64,000 nt of DNA from Stenotrophomonas indicatrix (GTDB lineage Bacteria > Pseudomonadota > Gammaproteobacteria > Xanthomonadales > Xanthomonadaceae), in contig CP168152.1 of NCBI GenBank assembly GCA_041545745.1, forward strand, positions 4,276,001 to 4,340,000, read 5' to 3'. Position 1 is the first letter of the stretch. The number at the start of each line of letters is the position of its first letter. Positions 1 to 9,765 of this stretch are shown piece by piece. The notes under the pieces are model-generated. The model saw only the letters and a program-made list of their open reading frames with translations. It was not told the origin of the DNA and did no database searches. Made by a program: the position numbers and the translations under genes.

Positions 1-36
1 CGCGCGATGATGGACGATCTGGCGCTGGCCAGCTGA
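1..36 (+). CDS. C-terminal tail of a gene cut by the window start
   Basis: The first 36 bases read in frame 1 as RAMMDDLALAS followed by TGA. Only eleven residues are inside the window, so no function can be assigned. It is followed after 33 bases by a SMAG palindrome and then by a strong terminator, which fits the end of a transcription unit. The reading frame is inferred only from the clean stop and the downstream terminator. Confidence 0.4.
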   Translation, partial: RAMMDDLALAS

Positions 37-69
37 TCGGGTGGGTGCCATCGACGAACTGATCGGTGG

Positions 70-89
70 GTGCCAACCTTGGTTGGCAC
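70..89. repeat. SMAG-type palindrome
   Basis: Perfect palindrome GTGCCAACCTTGGTTGGCAC. The same core occurs in the arrays near 3.8 kb and 21.7 kb. This belongs to the GTAG-type short palindromic repeats known from S. maltophilia. The flank GATCGGTGGGTGCCA is nearly duplicated about 25 bases upstream. Confidence 0.75.
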
Positions 90-96
90 ATGAATA

Positions 97-127
97 GAAA
101 ACGCCGGGCATTGCCCGGCGTTTTTTT
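97..127. terminator. Rho-independent terminator, usable in both directions
   Basis: A stem of CGCCGGGCA paired with TTGCCCGGCG is bounded by an A run on the left and a run of seven T on the right. It would stop the truncated plus-strand gene at the window start and also the leftward VOC gene that ends at 144. Confidence 0.85.
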
Positions 128-143
128 ACGCACGGGGCGACGA

Positions 144-530
144 TCAATCGCGTGCAACCATGCCCTCGGCGCGGCTGTAGACACGCAGGCGGTGACCATC
201 GGGGTCGACACCGACGAAGGTGTGGCCGAATTCCAGCGTTACCGGCGCCTGGGTGATGCGCACGCCAAGCCCGCGCCACTCGTCGTGCATGCGCTGCACC
301 GTTGCTGCATCTGCCACCACCATCGCCAGTTCAGCGGCGCCGGCCTGCGCATCCACTGGCGGCTGCACGTCATCGCGCTGCCACAGGCCGAGCGCGGCGC
401 CATCGCCGAGCAGGAACAGGGCAAAGCCGGGCGACTGTTCGACCGGTGCCGTGCCGAGGATGCCGCGGTAGAAGGTGGCGCTGGTGGCAACGTCGCGCAC
501 GTACTGCAGCAGGGTGCTTGGCTTGAACAT
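144..530 (-). CDS. VOC (glyoxalase/bleomycin-resistance fold) family protein
   Basis: A 128-residue protein of the vicinal oxygen chelate superfamily. The N-terminus (LQYVRDVATSATFY) and C-terminal FVGVDPDGHRLRVY are typical of the two beta-alpha-beta-beta-beta modules. Members bind a metal and act as dioxygenases, lyases or drug-binding proteins; the substrate here cannot be read from the sequence. The ATG at 530 is preceded by GGAG at a good distance. It is a single gene ending at the terminator at 97-127. No secretion signal is present, so it is cytoplasmic. Confidence 0.85.
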   Translation of the reverse strand: MFKPSTLLQYVRDVATSATFYRGILGTAPVEQSPGFALFLLGDGAALGLWQRDDVQPPVDAQAGAAELAMVVADAATVQRMHDEWRGLGVRITQAPVTLEFGHTFVGVDPDGHRLRVYSRAEGMVARD

Positions 531-630
531 GGGAAAGCTCCGTGGTTGGGAGCGGTCATGGTGGCCCTGCCCTGCTGACAGATCCTGTCAGCAGCGTCGA
601 ACCTGCTCTGCTGCTGGTGCTCTGGCCCTG

Positions 631-748
631 GTAGATGTCGAGCTTGCTCGACTGCTCTCCGCGAGCAGCAAGAGCAGTCGAGCAAGCTCGACATCTACCA
701 AGAGCAAAGAGCAGAGAGCAAAAGCGGTCGAGCAGGCTCGACCTCTAC
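631..748. repeat. Cluster of three SMAG hairpins (TCGAGC subtype)
   Basis: GTAG followed by ATGTCGAGCTTGCTCGAC at 631-652 faces an inverted copy ending in CTAC at 698, giving a long inverted pair. A third, diverged copy (GTCGAGCAGGCTCGAC then CTCTAC) lies at 727-748. They sit between two leftward genes, downstream of the WYL regulator. Confidence 0.8.
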
Positions 749-761
749 CAAAACGGATACG

Positions 762-1469
762 TCACGAACGGTCCAGCCAGTCCGGAGCGATGCCCTGCGC
801 CTTCTGCCAGCGCCGCAGCAAGGTGGCGCGCGGCACAAGATAATGATCCGGCAGTGCACGCACACGGCGGATGCGATCCAGGCGGAAATGACGGAAGTCC
901 TCGCGGCCCTCGCACCACGCCGCCAGCATGGGCACTTCATCGAAGTACCCCAGTGCGAACGGCCAGACCACGCGCTCGCTGCGCCGTCCCTGCGCATCTT
1001 CATAGGCGAACTGCAGCCGCTGCTGCGTGCCCACCGCTTCGCGCACGGCCTGCAGGCGCGCCGGTGGCACGGTAGCCGCCGTACGCGACGGGCCCACGCG
1101 CAAGCCGCTGTCACGCAGCGCCTCGCGTCGCGCCGCCGGCAGCACGTGCGCGATGCGCGCCAACGCATCACGCGCGGCCTCGGCCAGCGCCGGCTCGGTG
1201 CGTGCCGCCACCCAGCGCAGGCCCAGCACCAGGGCGTCGATCTCGGCCGGTGGCAAGGTCAGCGGCGGCAGCACATCGCCCGGTTCCAGCTGGTAGCCGA
1301 CACCGGCTTCCCCGCGCAGGTCGGCGCCCTGCTCGCGCAGCGTTTCAATATCGCGGTAGAGCGTACGCAGGCTGATGCCCAGTTCCTCGGCCAGCGCCTG
1401 CCCGGCCACTGGACGGCGGTGGCGGCGCAGCACCTGCAGCAGCTGGTTCAGGCGTAGCGCGCGGGACAT
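762..1469 (-). CDS. YafY/WYL-domain transcriptional regulator
   Basis: A 235-residue DeoR-type regulator. Residues 1-60 form a winged helix (QLLQVLRRHRRPVAGQ, then ELGISLRTLYRDIETL). The C-terminal half is a WYL domain with the typical WPFALGYFDEVPMLAAWC and FRHFRLDRI stretch, thought to sense a nucleotide-like or other small ligand. The start at 1469 is chosen because it overlaps the stop of the upstream oxidoreductase gene by one base (TGATG), implying translational coupling. It probably regulates that partner or an unlinked target. Confidence 0.88.
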   Translation of the reverse strand: MSRALRLNQLLQVLRRHRRPVAGQALAEELGISLRTLYRDIETLREQGADLRGEAGVGYQLEPGDVLPPLTLPPAEIDALVLGLRWVAARTEPALAEAARDALARIAHVLPAARREALRDSGLRVGPSRTAATVPPARLQAVREAVGTQQRLQFAYEDAQGRRSERVVWPFALGYFDEVPMLAAWCEGREDFRHFRLDRIRRVRALPDHYLVPRATLLRRWQKAQGIAPDWLDRS

Positions 1470-2104
1470 CAGCCGACCAGATCGCGCGACGGCACCACGT
1501 GCTCGCCCGGCTTTGCCGCCAGCACCGCGTCCACCAGCGCGTGCGCAATCTCCGGTGCCGGATTGATCCGCCAAGCGCGTGGCAACACCGGCCCCAGCAC
1601 GCCCAGTGCCTGCAGCGCGAAGTGTTCGCCACGGCGGACCGCCTGCCGCTCACCGCCGATCAGCCCCGGCCGCACCAGCGTCAGCGACGGGAACCGCAAC
1701 GCGCGCAGGTCGCGCTCCAGCTCGCCTTTGACCCGGCTGTAGAAGATCGACGAACGCGGGTTGGCGCCTGCGGCCGAGTTCAGCGCGAAGGCCTGGGCAC
1801 CCTGCGCGAGGGCCAAGCGGGCGAAGGCCAGCGGATAGTCGTGGTCGATGCGATGGAACGCCTCGCGGCTGCCGGCCTGGGCGATGGTGCTGCCCAGGGC
1901 GCAGATCACCGCGTCCATCCGGGCCCAGTCCGGCGCATCGGGCAGCCGGGCGAAGTCGAGCACCGGGTTGTGCAGTTTCCCGTGCGGCGCAGCCAGCGAG
2001 CGACGGCTGGGCGCGACCACGGCGCTGCAGCGCGGGTCGGCCAGCAGCTGCGACAGGGCGTGGCCTCCGACCAGTCCCGTCGCCCCCAGCAACATCACAC
2101 GCAT
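1469..2104 (-). CDS. NAD(P)-binding Rossmann-fold protein (atypical SDR, HTATIP2-like)
   Basis: A 211-residue protein. It opens with MRVMLLGATGLVGGHAL, an extended GxxGxxG dinucleotide-binding loop, and has a YSRVKGELE segment in the position of the SDR YxxxK. It resembles small NAD(P)H-binding proteins of the NmrA/TIP30 type, whose substrates are mostly unknown. The ATG at 2104 has GGAGGTG just upstream; an in-frame GTG four codons earlier is less likely. It is coupled to the downstream WYL regulator. Confidence 0.85.
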   Translation of the reverse strand: MRVMLLGATGLVGGHALSQLLADPRCSAVVAPSRRSLAAPHGKLHNPVLDFARLPDAPDWARMDAVICALGSTIAQAGSREAFHRIDHDYPLAFARLALAQGAQAFALNSAAGANPRSSIFYSRVKGELERDLRALRFPSLTLVRPGLIGGERQAVRRGEHFALQALGVLGPVLPRAWRINPAPEIAHALVDAVLAAKPGEHVVPSRDLVG

Positions 2105-2210
2105 ACCCACCTCCACTGCGGCATCCTGTCGCCCATCCTATCGGTTCAAGCCACCGCCGGTTGCGCCGATATGCTGTGACCAGCCCCCCTGCCATCCCAG
2201 GATGCGTTCC

Positions 2211-3749
2211 ATGACGGACCAGCCCGACCCCCGCCCTGCCCCCGGTACCGCCATCGGGCCGCCTGCGCGCGTGCGCGCGGTGGTCGATGACGGGCGCGGC
2301 GACCGGGTGGTGCTGCAGGGTGGGAACAGCGTGGCGTTGCAGCAGCTGTTTGCCGGGGCCGATGCACCCGAGCCGCTGCTGGCTGCCTTCGCCAATGGCA
2401 TGGCCACCTTGCCGGGCGAGCTGGGCGACATGGGTGATCGCCTGCAGTCGGCGCAGGCCAGTGCCGATTGGCCGCGCTATGGCCGGGCGATGCGGCAGCT
2501 GATCGACAAGTACATCCGCACCATCGACCAGCACTCACCCGATGGCCAGCCCGACAGCCTGCGCCTGTCCGAGCAGTTGCGGTTGCTGCTGGGCGGCGCG
2601 GTGGTGGCACTGCTGCAGCACGATCCCGACCTGCGCGAGCAGGCCCAGGCCCTGGCCGTACGCCTGCGCCAATGGCAACCGGGCGCGGCACTGGAGCCGA
2701 TCGAACAGGGCGCGCGCGAGCTGGGCCACCAGATCGGCGTGCGCGCCGAAAGCTGGCAGGAACAGCAGGCGCTGTTGCTTGAGTTGTTCGCCCTGCTGCT
2801 GGAGAACGTCAGCGAGCTGCTGGATGACCGCAGCTGGCTGCAGGGCCAGATCGCGGCCGTGCGCCAGTTGCTGGCCGGACCGCTGGAAGCCGAATCAGTT
2901 GAGCGCACCCGCGCCGAGCTGCGCGAGGTGATCTACAAGCAGGGCCTGCTGCGGCAGGGAATCGACGATTCGAAAGCGGCCATGCGTAGCTTGATGGGCG
3001 AGTTCATCGAGCGCATGGATGGCATGGCTGCCAGCACCGGTGAATACCACGACCGCATCGGCAGCTACGCGCTGCAGTTGCGCGAGGCGCGCAGCATCGC
3101 CGACCTCAACCACCTGCTGCAGGAAGTGATGCAGGACACCGGCAAAGTGCAGCAGCAGGCGGCGCAGGCGCGCGATCACCTGGCCAGCGCGCGGCAGGAA
3201 GTGGAACGCGCCGAGCAGCGCATCAACCAGCTGGAACAGGATCTGCGCGCAGCCGGCGATCTGGCACGTATCGATCCGCTGACCCAGGCCCTGAACCGGC
3301 GTGGCCTGGATGAACTGCTGCAGCGCGAGCTGGCCCGGGCCGCACGCAACCACTCGCCGTTGGGACTGGCGGTGATCGACCTGGATGATTTCCACCAGAC
3401 CAACGACGAACACGGCCATGCCGGCGGCGACGCGCTGCTGCAGCACCTGGTGGCGGTGTGCCGCCTGCTGCTGCGTGCCACCGATGGCATCGCCCGGCTG
3501 GGCGGCGACGAGTTCGTGCTGGTGCTTCCCGAAACCCCCGGCGCGGACAGCATGGCTACGGTGCAGCGGCTGCAGCGCTCGCTGGCGCATCGCGTACTGA
3601 CCGTGCAGGCCCGGCGGGTACCGGTGCATTTCAGTGCCGGACTTTCGCAATGGCAGCCGGGCGACGATGCGGATTCGATGCTGCGGCGCGCCGATGACGC
3701 CCTGTATGTGGCCAAGCGCGAAGGCAAGAACCGGGTGCACGCGGGATAG
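2211..3749 (+). CDS. GGDEF diguanylate cyclase
   Basis: A 512-residue protein predicted to make cyclic di-GMP from two GTP. The C-terminal catalytic domain has an intact GGDEF at residues 431-435. RATD at 422-425 lies exactly five residues before it, which fits an active enzyme under product inhibition through the I-site. The N-terminal 300 residues carry no recognised sensor and no membrane segment. The part just before the GGDEF domain (about residues 280-350) is rich in Q, E and R and probably coiled coil, suggesting a cytoplasmic dimerising input. The start at 2211 has AGGA upstream; an ATG three codons earlier is possible. Confidence 0.92.
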   Translation: MTDQPDPRPAPGTAIGPPARVRAVVDDGRGDRVVLQGGNSVALQQLFAGADAPEPLLAAFANGMATLPGELGDMGDRLQSAQASADWPRYGRAMRQLIDKYIRTIDQHSPDGQPDSLRLSEQLRLLLGGAVVALLQHDPDLREQAQALAVRLRQWQPGAALEPIEQGARELGHQIGVRAESWQEQQALLLELFALLLENVSELLDDRSWLQGQIAAVRQLLAGPLEAESVERTRAELREVIYKQGLLRQGIDDSKAAMRSLMGEFIERMDGMAASTGEYHDRIGSYALQLREARSIADLNHLLQEVMQDTGKVQQQAAQARDHLASARQEVERAEQRINQLEQDLRAAGDLARIDPLTQALNRRGLDELLQRELARAARNHSPLGLAVIDLDDFHQTNDEHGHAGGDALLQHLVAVCRLLLRATDGIARLGGDEFVLVLPETPGADSMATVQRLQRSLAHRVLTVQARRVPVHFSAGLSQWQPGDDADSMLRRADDALYVAKREGKNRVHAG

Positions 3750-3775
3750 TTCCCCGGCGCACCGGAAACAGCTTG

Positions 3776-4011
3776 GTAGGTGCCGACCTTGGTTGGCACG
3801 CGCGGCAAACAAACCGCCGACCAAGGTCGGCCTCTACCGGGCAGGACGCCGGAAACCGCTTGGTAGGTGCCAACCTTGGTTGGCACGCGCGGCAAACAAA
3901 CTGCCGACCAAGGTCGGCCTCTACCGGCCAAGGCGCCGGAAACCGCTTGGTAGGTGCCAACCTTGGTTGGCACGCACGGCAAACAAACCGCCGACCAAGG
4001 TCGGCCTCTAC
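3776..4011. repeat. Tandem array of three SMAG inverted pairs, 87-bp period
   Basis: Three units begin with GTAG at 3776, 3863 and 3950, exactly 87 bases apart. Each has a GTAGGTGCC(A/G)ACCTTGGT arm, about 20 bases of spacer, and an inverted arm ending in CTAC at 3837, 3924 and 4011. The spacer (GCGCGGCAAACAAA and relatives) is repeated too, so the whole dimer unit was amplified. The array lies between the ends of two convergent genes. Confidence 0.9.
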
Positions 4012-4029
4012 CGGGCCACGGGCCGGCGC

Positions 4030-4956
<927 letters not shown>

Positions 4957-5120
4957 GGGGGATCCAGAAAGGGGAATGAGCGGATTCTGACCGATCCGGC
5001 GCCCCCTGCGGTAGCGGGTTCACCGCGCGCCCACCGGGCGGCAGGGACACTGGCAGCGTGATCCGGCCCCGCCGGCGGTGGGATCACGGGCATAAGGTCG
5101 TCGTCTTCGAGGAGGGTCGT

Positions 5121-6812
5121 TTGAGCAATCCGTCCACTGCCACAGGCAATCCGCCGCTGATCAGGGGCATGAACCGGCGCAGCCAGATCCTGCGCCTGCT
5201 GATGCGCTACCGCCATTCCGGCGTGTTCTCCGGCATGAACCTGGACGCTGCCGGCAGCCACACCGACGTGCCACCGGACGGCAATCCGGAGCAGTTCGTC
5301 AGTGACCTGGAAGCGCTGGGGCCCACCTTCGTCAAGCTCGGGCAGATGCTGTCGACCCGCCCGGACATGGTGCCGGTGGAGTTCGCCACCGCGCTGGAGC
5401 GCATGCAGGAGAAAGTGGCGCCGATCCCGGTCGAACGCATCCACGCCATCGTCGAACAGGAACTGGGCGCGCCGGTGAACAAACTGTTCGCCGCATTCGA
5501 TCCGCAGCCGCTTGGCTGTGCGTCCATCGCCCAGGTGCATCGCGCGGTGCTGCACGACGGCCGCGAGGTGGCGGTGAAAGTGCAGAAGCCCGAGGTGGCC
5601 GCGCAGCTGCGTTCGGATCTGGAAGTGCTGCGCAGCTTCGCCCTGGCCGCCGACCACCTGACCCAGATCGGTCGCCGCGTGCGCCTGCGCGACTGGCTCA
5701 ACGAATTCGCCAAGACGCTGATGCAGGAGCTGGACTACCACGCCGAGGCCGAGAACCTGTCGCGCTTCGGCCGTCATCTGAAGCCGTTCCGGCGCCTGTG
5801 GATTCCGCAGCCGCTGTGGGACTACAGCAGCCATCGCGTGCTGACCATGGAACTGGCCACCGGCGTGCGCGTGGATGCCATTCCCGATGTGCGCCGCACC
5901 GAACAGGCGATGGACCCGCTGGCGGCGGCGCTGATCCGCGGTTACCTGGACCAGATCTTCGTGCACGGCGAAATCCACGCCGACCCGCACCCCGGCAACC
6001 TGCGGGTGATGCCTGATGGGCGCTTGGCCATCTTCGACCTGGGCATGGTCGCGCACATGCCGCCGCGGCTGCGCGAGCGCCTGCTGAAGATCCTGTTTGC
6101 CGCCGTCGATGGCCGCGGCGAGGAAGTGGCCGACGACCTGATCAGCATCAGCACGCGGCTGGAAGCGTTCGATGAGGAGCGCTACCTGCGCGAGACCGGC
6201 CAGCTGATCGCACGCTACGCGGCCAGCGCGAATTTCTCCGAAGGGCGCGTAGTGCTGGACATGGTGCGCATCGCCACTTCGTCCGGGTTGCGCACGCCGC
6301 CGGAGCTGAGCCTGCTCGGCAAGGCGCTGCTCAATCTTGAAACCGTATGCCGCCTGCTGGCACCGGACCTGGATACGCGGCGCATCGTCGAGCGCCAGTT
6401 GCAGCACGTGATGCGCGCGCGCCTGAAGAAATCCCTGTCGGCCGCCAACCTGGCCAGCGAGGCGATGGAGTTGCAGCAACTGCTGCGCGACGGACCGCGC
6501 AAGCTGTCGGACATCATGGCGCTGCTGGCCGAGAACCGGCTGCAGATGAAGGTGACCGGGTTGGAAGAATCGCGGCTGATGGAGAACCTGCAGAAGATCG
6601 CCAACCGCGTGGCCGCCGGCATCATCAGCGCCGCGTTGATCATGGCGGCGGCAATGATGATGAAGATCGACACCGGCTGGCATGTGCTGGGCTATCCTGC
6701 CATCGCATTGGTGCTGTTGTTGATCGGCGTGGTGCTTGGGCTGGGCATCGTGACCAGCGCGTTGTTGTTCGATCGCCGTGCGCGCTCGCGCGAGGAACGT
6801 GGGCATCGATAG
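5121..6812 (+). CDS. ubiB: UbiB/ABC1 (AarF) family atypical kinase for ubiquinone biosynthesis
   Basis: A 563-residue protein of the UbiB family, needed for ubiquinone synthesis and associated with the inner membrane. The diagnostic KxGQ motif is at residues 72-75 (PTFVKLGQ). It is followed by CASIAQVHRAVL, which replaces the usual glycine loop, then VAVKVQKP with the lysine, HADPHPGNL as catalytic loop and IFDLGMV as the metal site. Two membrane helices end the protein. The TTG at 5121 is chosen because GGAGGG lies four bases upstream and the length then matches the family. Confidence 0.88.
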   Translation: MSNPSTATGNPPLIRGMNRRSQILRLLMRYRHSGVFSGMNLDAAGSHTDVPPDGNPEQFVSDLEALGPTFVKLGQMLSTRPDMVPVEFATALERMQEKVAPIPVERIHAIVEQELGAPVNKLFAAFDPQPLGCASIAQVHRAVLHDGREVAVKVQKPEVAAQLRSDLEVLRSFALAADHLTQIGRRVRLRDWLNEFAKTLMQELDYHAEAENLSRFGRHLKPFRRLWIPQPLWDYSSHRVLTMELATGVRVDAIPDVRRTEQAMDPLAAALIRGYLDQIFVHGEIHADPHPGNLRVMPDGRLAIFDLGMVAHMPPRLRERLLKILFAAVDGRGEEVADDLISISTRLEAFDEERYLRETGQLIARYAASANFSEGRVVLDMVRIATSSGLRTPPELSLLGKALLNLETVCRLLAPDLDTRRIVERQLQHVMRARLKKSLSAANLASEAMELQQLLRDGPRKLSDIMALLAENRLQMKVTGLEESRLMENLQKIANRVAAGIISAALIMAAAMMMKIDTGWHVLGYPAIALVLLLIGVVLGLGIVTSALLFDRRARSREERGHR

Positions 6813-6883
6813 CATTGATACGTCGTCTTATCCATGCGTGGTGCGCATCAACAAAAACAGCGCATTCATGCGGTTTTTAATGC

Positions 6884-6911
6884 AATCGAGCGTAAGTTTT
6901 CACGCTCGATT
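6884..6911. other. Perfect 10-bp hairpin in the ubiB-opgB gap
   Basis: AATCGAGCGT pairs perfectly with ACGCTCGATT around an 8-base loop. The hairpin lies in the 271-base AT-richer gap after ubiB. There is no T run on the plus strand, so it is not a classic terminator. It may stabilise an mRNA end or bind a protein. Nothing else was recognised in this gap. Confidence 0.5.
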
Positions 6912-7083
6912 TACGTTCGCGGCGTGATATCGCACGCGCGATTTCAACAAACATTTCAGTCAGGTTCGTGCATGCACTATCGGGTCATCGGCCTGTCACG
7001 CAGATGTGCTTGCAGCAGCGCCGGTCGGATGGACACGCGTCGGTACGACGTCCATCGCCACCCCGTCACTGCCGAAGCTGCCT

Positions 7084-9189
7084 ATGCTCTGGATTCTGCT
7101 GCTGTCGCTGTTGCTGCTGTCCTGGTTGTTCCTCGCGTCCGCAAAGTGGGTGTGGTGGAAAGCCGGCTTGTTCTCGCTGTTGCTGCTGGCGCTCAGTGCC
7201 TGGTGGCTGATCGACAAGCTGTCCGGTGACGGACTCAACGCCGCCACCCTGTACCACCTGGGTGCGGACATGGAAGGCGCCGGTGTCGCCGACTTCAAGG
7301 GCTACATCGCCGGCTTCATCGTGCTGGCGGCGGTTTCGCTGCTGCCGCTGTTCGCTACGCGGGTGAAGCGTTGGCGCCGCCCCACGGCCGGTGGTGCGTG
7401 GTTTGCCGGTTTCGCCGCGCTGTGGGTGGCCACGATCATGATCAGCCCACTGGCGCGCGATGGCCAACGCCTGTACCAGCAGCTGCGCCCGGTGGATTTC
7501 GCCCGTATCGCCCCCGAATACCAGGTGCCTACGCAGGCCCTGCAGCGCCCACGCAACATCGTCTGGATCTACGGCGAGAGCCTGGAGCGCACCTATCTGG
7601 ATGAGGCCGTGTTTCCCGGCCTGATGCCCAATCTCAACCGGTTGGCGGCCAAGTCGCTGGATGTGCGCGGGCTGGCCTCGGCCGAAGGCGGCGGCTGGAC
7701 CATCGCCGGCCTGGTGTCGTCGATGTGCGGCGTGCCGCTGACCACCTCGCAGGGCGATGAGAACAGCATGGACCGGATGGGCAGCTTCCTGCCCAAGGCC
7801 GTGTGCCTGGGCGACTACCTGAAGCAGCAGGGTTACACCAACCACTATCTTGGCGGCGCCAACGGCCAGTTCGCCGGCAAGGGGCAGTTCCTGGCCAGCC
7901 ATGGCTTCGACGAAGTGCATGACCTGGCGTGGTTCAAGCAGCAGAAGAAGATCGGCCGCATCCACTACTCGGCATGGGGCGTGCATGACGACGTGCTGCT
8001 GGACACCGCCTACCAGCGCTTCGAGCAGCTGTCGCGGCAGGACGCGCCGTTCATGCTGACCACGCTGACCATGGACACGCACCACCCGGCCGGGCATCTG
8101 CCGGTGGCGTGCAAAGGCACGCGTTACCAGAGCCAGTACGGCAACATCGGCATGCTCAATGCGCTGAAGTGCACCGACCGCCTGATCTCGCAGCTGGTCG
8201 AACGCATCCAGGCCAGCCCCTACGGCAAGGACACGTTGATCGTGATCGCCTCCGATCACCTGGCCATGCCCAACGACCTCAGCCATATCCTGACCAGGCA
8301 GAAGCGCGAGAACCTGCTGTTGTTCCTCGGTGACGGCGTGACTCCGCGCCAGCTGGCCGCCGAAGACGGCTCGACCCTGGATTCCGGGGCCACCCTGCTC
8401 AGCCTGCTCGATCCGAACCTGCAGACGATGGGCTTTGGCCGTTCGCTGCTGGACGACAAGCGTGCGCCGAGTGCCAGCGCCGCCGCACGCCGCGATGGCG
8501 GCCGCGACTATCCGCAGTATCTGGCCTTCGCCCGCTCGCTGTGGCTGGGTGAGCCGACGCGGCAGCTGAAGATCGACGGTGATGACCAGGTGGTGGTGGG
8601 CCTGCAGCACGTGCAGCCGCCGGTGCTGCTGGAATACGACAAGGACTGGGACCTGAAATCGGTGTATCTGGAAAACACCTCGCGCCAGTTCGACGATGCC
8701 GACCCGGACAACACGCTCGCCTACGTCGATCGCTGCACCGCGTTCGAGGATGGCTCGGCCGATGGTGACTGGTGTGCGCTGCTGGTGAACCGCGACAACG
8801 GCATCAAGCTGTACCGCGATGGCCAGCTGCGCAACGGCATCGATGTGGATGCACCACTGGATGCCTTCCAAGGCCCCCGCCCCAGCGTGCGCCAGGCACA
8901 TATGATCACGCAGAAGGGCCGCCGTACCCGCGCCGGCCAGTACATGCTGCAGCTGGTGGCGAGCACGCGCCCGGACCGCGGTTTCTGGATCGAAGCGGTG
9001 TCCTCGCAGCGCAAGGTGGTGCTGGCCCAGCAGTGGGTGCAGCCCGACGCCGACGGCAAGATCAACGTATCGTTCGGTCTTGACCACGAAGTGGACGATC
9101 TGGAAATCCGCGCGTGGTTGAACCACGCCGAGAAGCTGGCAGTGGATACGTTCGCACTGGTGCCCTCGCGCGGGCGGCCGCGGGGGTAA
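7084..9189 (+). CDS. opgB: Phosphoglycerol transferase I (OpgB/MdoB)
   Basis: A 701-residue inner-membrane enzyme that transfers phosphoglycerol from phosphatidylglycerol to periplasmic glucans. The N-terminus has membrane segments (IAGFIVLAAVSLLPLF, AGFAALWVATIMISPLA) followed by a periplasmic alkaline-phosphatase-type domain. GES is at residues 164-166, ASDHLAMPND with D391-H392 supplies metal ligands, and the DTHHPAGHLP segment is shared with Xanthomonas OpgB. The start at MLWILLLS gives the family's usual N-terminus, although no strong ribosome site precedes it. Confidence 0.9.
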   Translation: MLWILLLSLLLLSWLFLASAKWVWWKAGLFSLLLLALSAWWLIDKLSGDGLNAATLYHLGADMEGAGVADFKGYIAGFIVLAAVSLLPLFATRVKRWRRPTAGGAWFAGFAALWVATIMISPLARDGQRLYQQLRPVDFARIAPEYQVPTQALQRPRNIVWIYGESLERTYLDEAVFPGLMPNLNRLAAKSLDVRGLASAEGGGWTIAGLVSSMCGVPLTTSQGDENSMDRMGSFLPKAVCLGDYLKQQGYTNHYLGGANGQFAGKGQFLASHGFDEVHDLAWFKQQKKIGRIHYSAWGVHDDVLLDTAYQRFEQLSRQDAPFMLTTLTMDTHHPAGHLPVACKGTRYQSQYGNIGMLNALKCTDRLISQLVERIQASPYGKDTLIVIASDHLAMPNDLSHILTRQKRENLLLFLGDGVTPRQLAAEDGSTLDSGATLLSLLDPNLQTMGFGRSLLDDKRAPSASAAARRDGGRDYPQYLAFARSLWLGEPTRQLKIDGDDQVVVGLQHVQPPVLLEYDKDWDLKSVYLENTSRQFDDADPDNTLAYVDRCTAFEDGSADGDWCALLVNRDNGIKLYRDGQLRNGIDVDAPLDAFQGPRPSVRQAHMITQKGRRTRAGQYMLQLVASTRPDRGFWIEAVSSQRKVVLAQQWVQPDADGKINVSFGLDHEVDDLEIRAWLNHAEKLAVDTFALVPSRGRPRG

Positions 9190-9402
9190 AGGGGGTTCGG
9201 CAGGGCTGCGCCCTGCACCTGCCGAGGCCTCAAGCCAGAGCAACGGCAACAGCAAAAGCGGGTTTCCTGAGGGATGGCGGGGTGGGTCCGGTTGCGGGGG
9301 ACGCCGTGAATCCGTCCATGGAGGCTTGGGCGCGCCATCCATGGCGCTTACACCCCCGCAACCGGACCCACCCCGCCTTCGACAGGTCTCCGCGATCTGT
9401 CG
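9190..9402. repeat. Long-hairpin repeat, copy 1
   Basis: A roughly 200-base element with a perfect 25-bp inverted repeat: arms 9278-9302 and 9355-9379 around a 52-base loop. Its left flank (GGGCTGCGCCCTGCACCTGC) and its loop recur in inverted form in copy 2. It occupies the opgB side of a 568-base gene-free stretch. It is a Stenotrophomonas-type dispersed repeat; no coding potential is apparent. Confidence 0.8.
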
Positions 9403-9430
9403 GAACGGCGTTCTGTGTTGCTGTTGGTGG

Positions 9431-9540
9431 GTGTCGACCTTGGTCGACACGTAGATCCACGCCATGCGTGGATGCTTTTTGATCAATTGTCGAAATATTC
9501 GATTTCGATGGAGATTCATCCACGCATAGCGTGGATCTAC
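9431..9540. repeat. SMAG palindrome plus inverted SMAG pair
   Basis: The palindrome GTGTCGACCTTGGTCGACAC at 9431-9450 is followed directly by GTAGATCCACGCCATGCGTG, which faces an inverted copy ending CTAC at 9540. The sequence between the arms (near 9475-9515) is markedly AT-rich compared with its surroundings. Confidence 0.8.
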
Positions 9541-9544
9541 CAGA

Positions 9545-9765
9545 CATCGGGAAACTGTCGAAGGTGGGGCGGTGTCGGATTGCGGGGTGTCAGCCGCATG
9601 GATGCGGCTGCCAAGCCTACAAGGACGTACTTGCGGCGTCCCCGCAATCCGACACCGCCCCGCCACCCCACGGAATACCCGCGTTTGCTGTTGCTTCGGC
9701 TGTTGCCGTTGCCTCGGCCTCTGCAGGTGCAGGGCGCAGCCCTGCCGACCCACCCTCTTACTGCG
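9545..9765. repeat. Long-hairpin repeat, copy 2 (inverted)
   Basis: The inverted partner of copy 1. It has a perfect 22-bp inverted repeat: arms 9566-9587 and 9640-9661, again around exactly 52 bases. The stem sequence differs from copy 1 at several positions but remains fully paired, while the loop is conserved in reverse complement. The right end reaches the stop of the MscS gene. Confidence 0.8.

Noticed and set aside
3776..4011. Possible CRISPR array
   Set aside because: The units are inverted palindromic pairs with identical spacers and match SMAG elements; there are no unique spacers and no cas genes.
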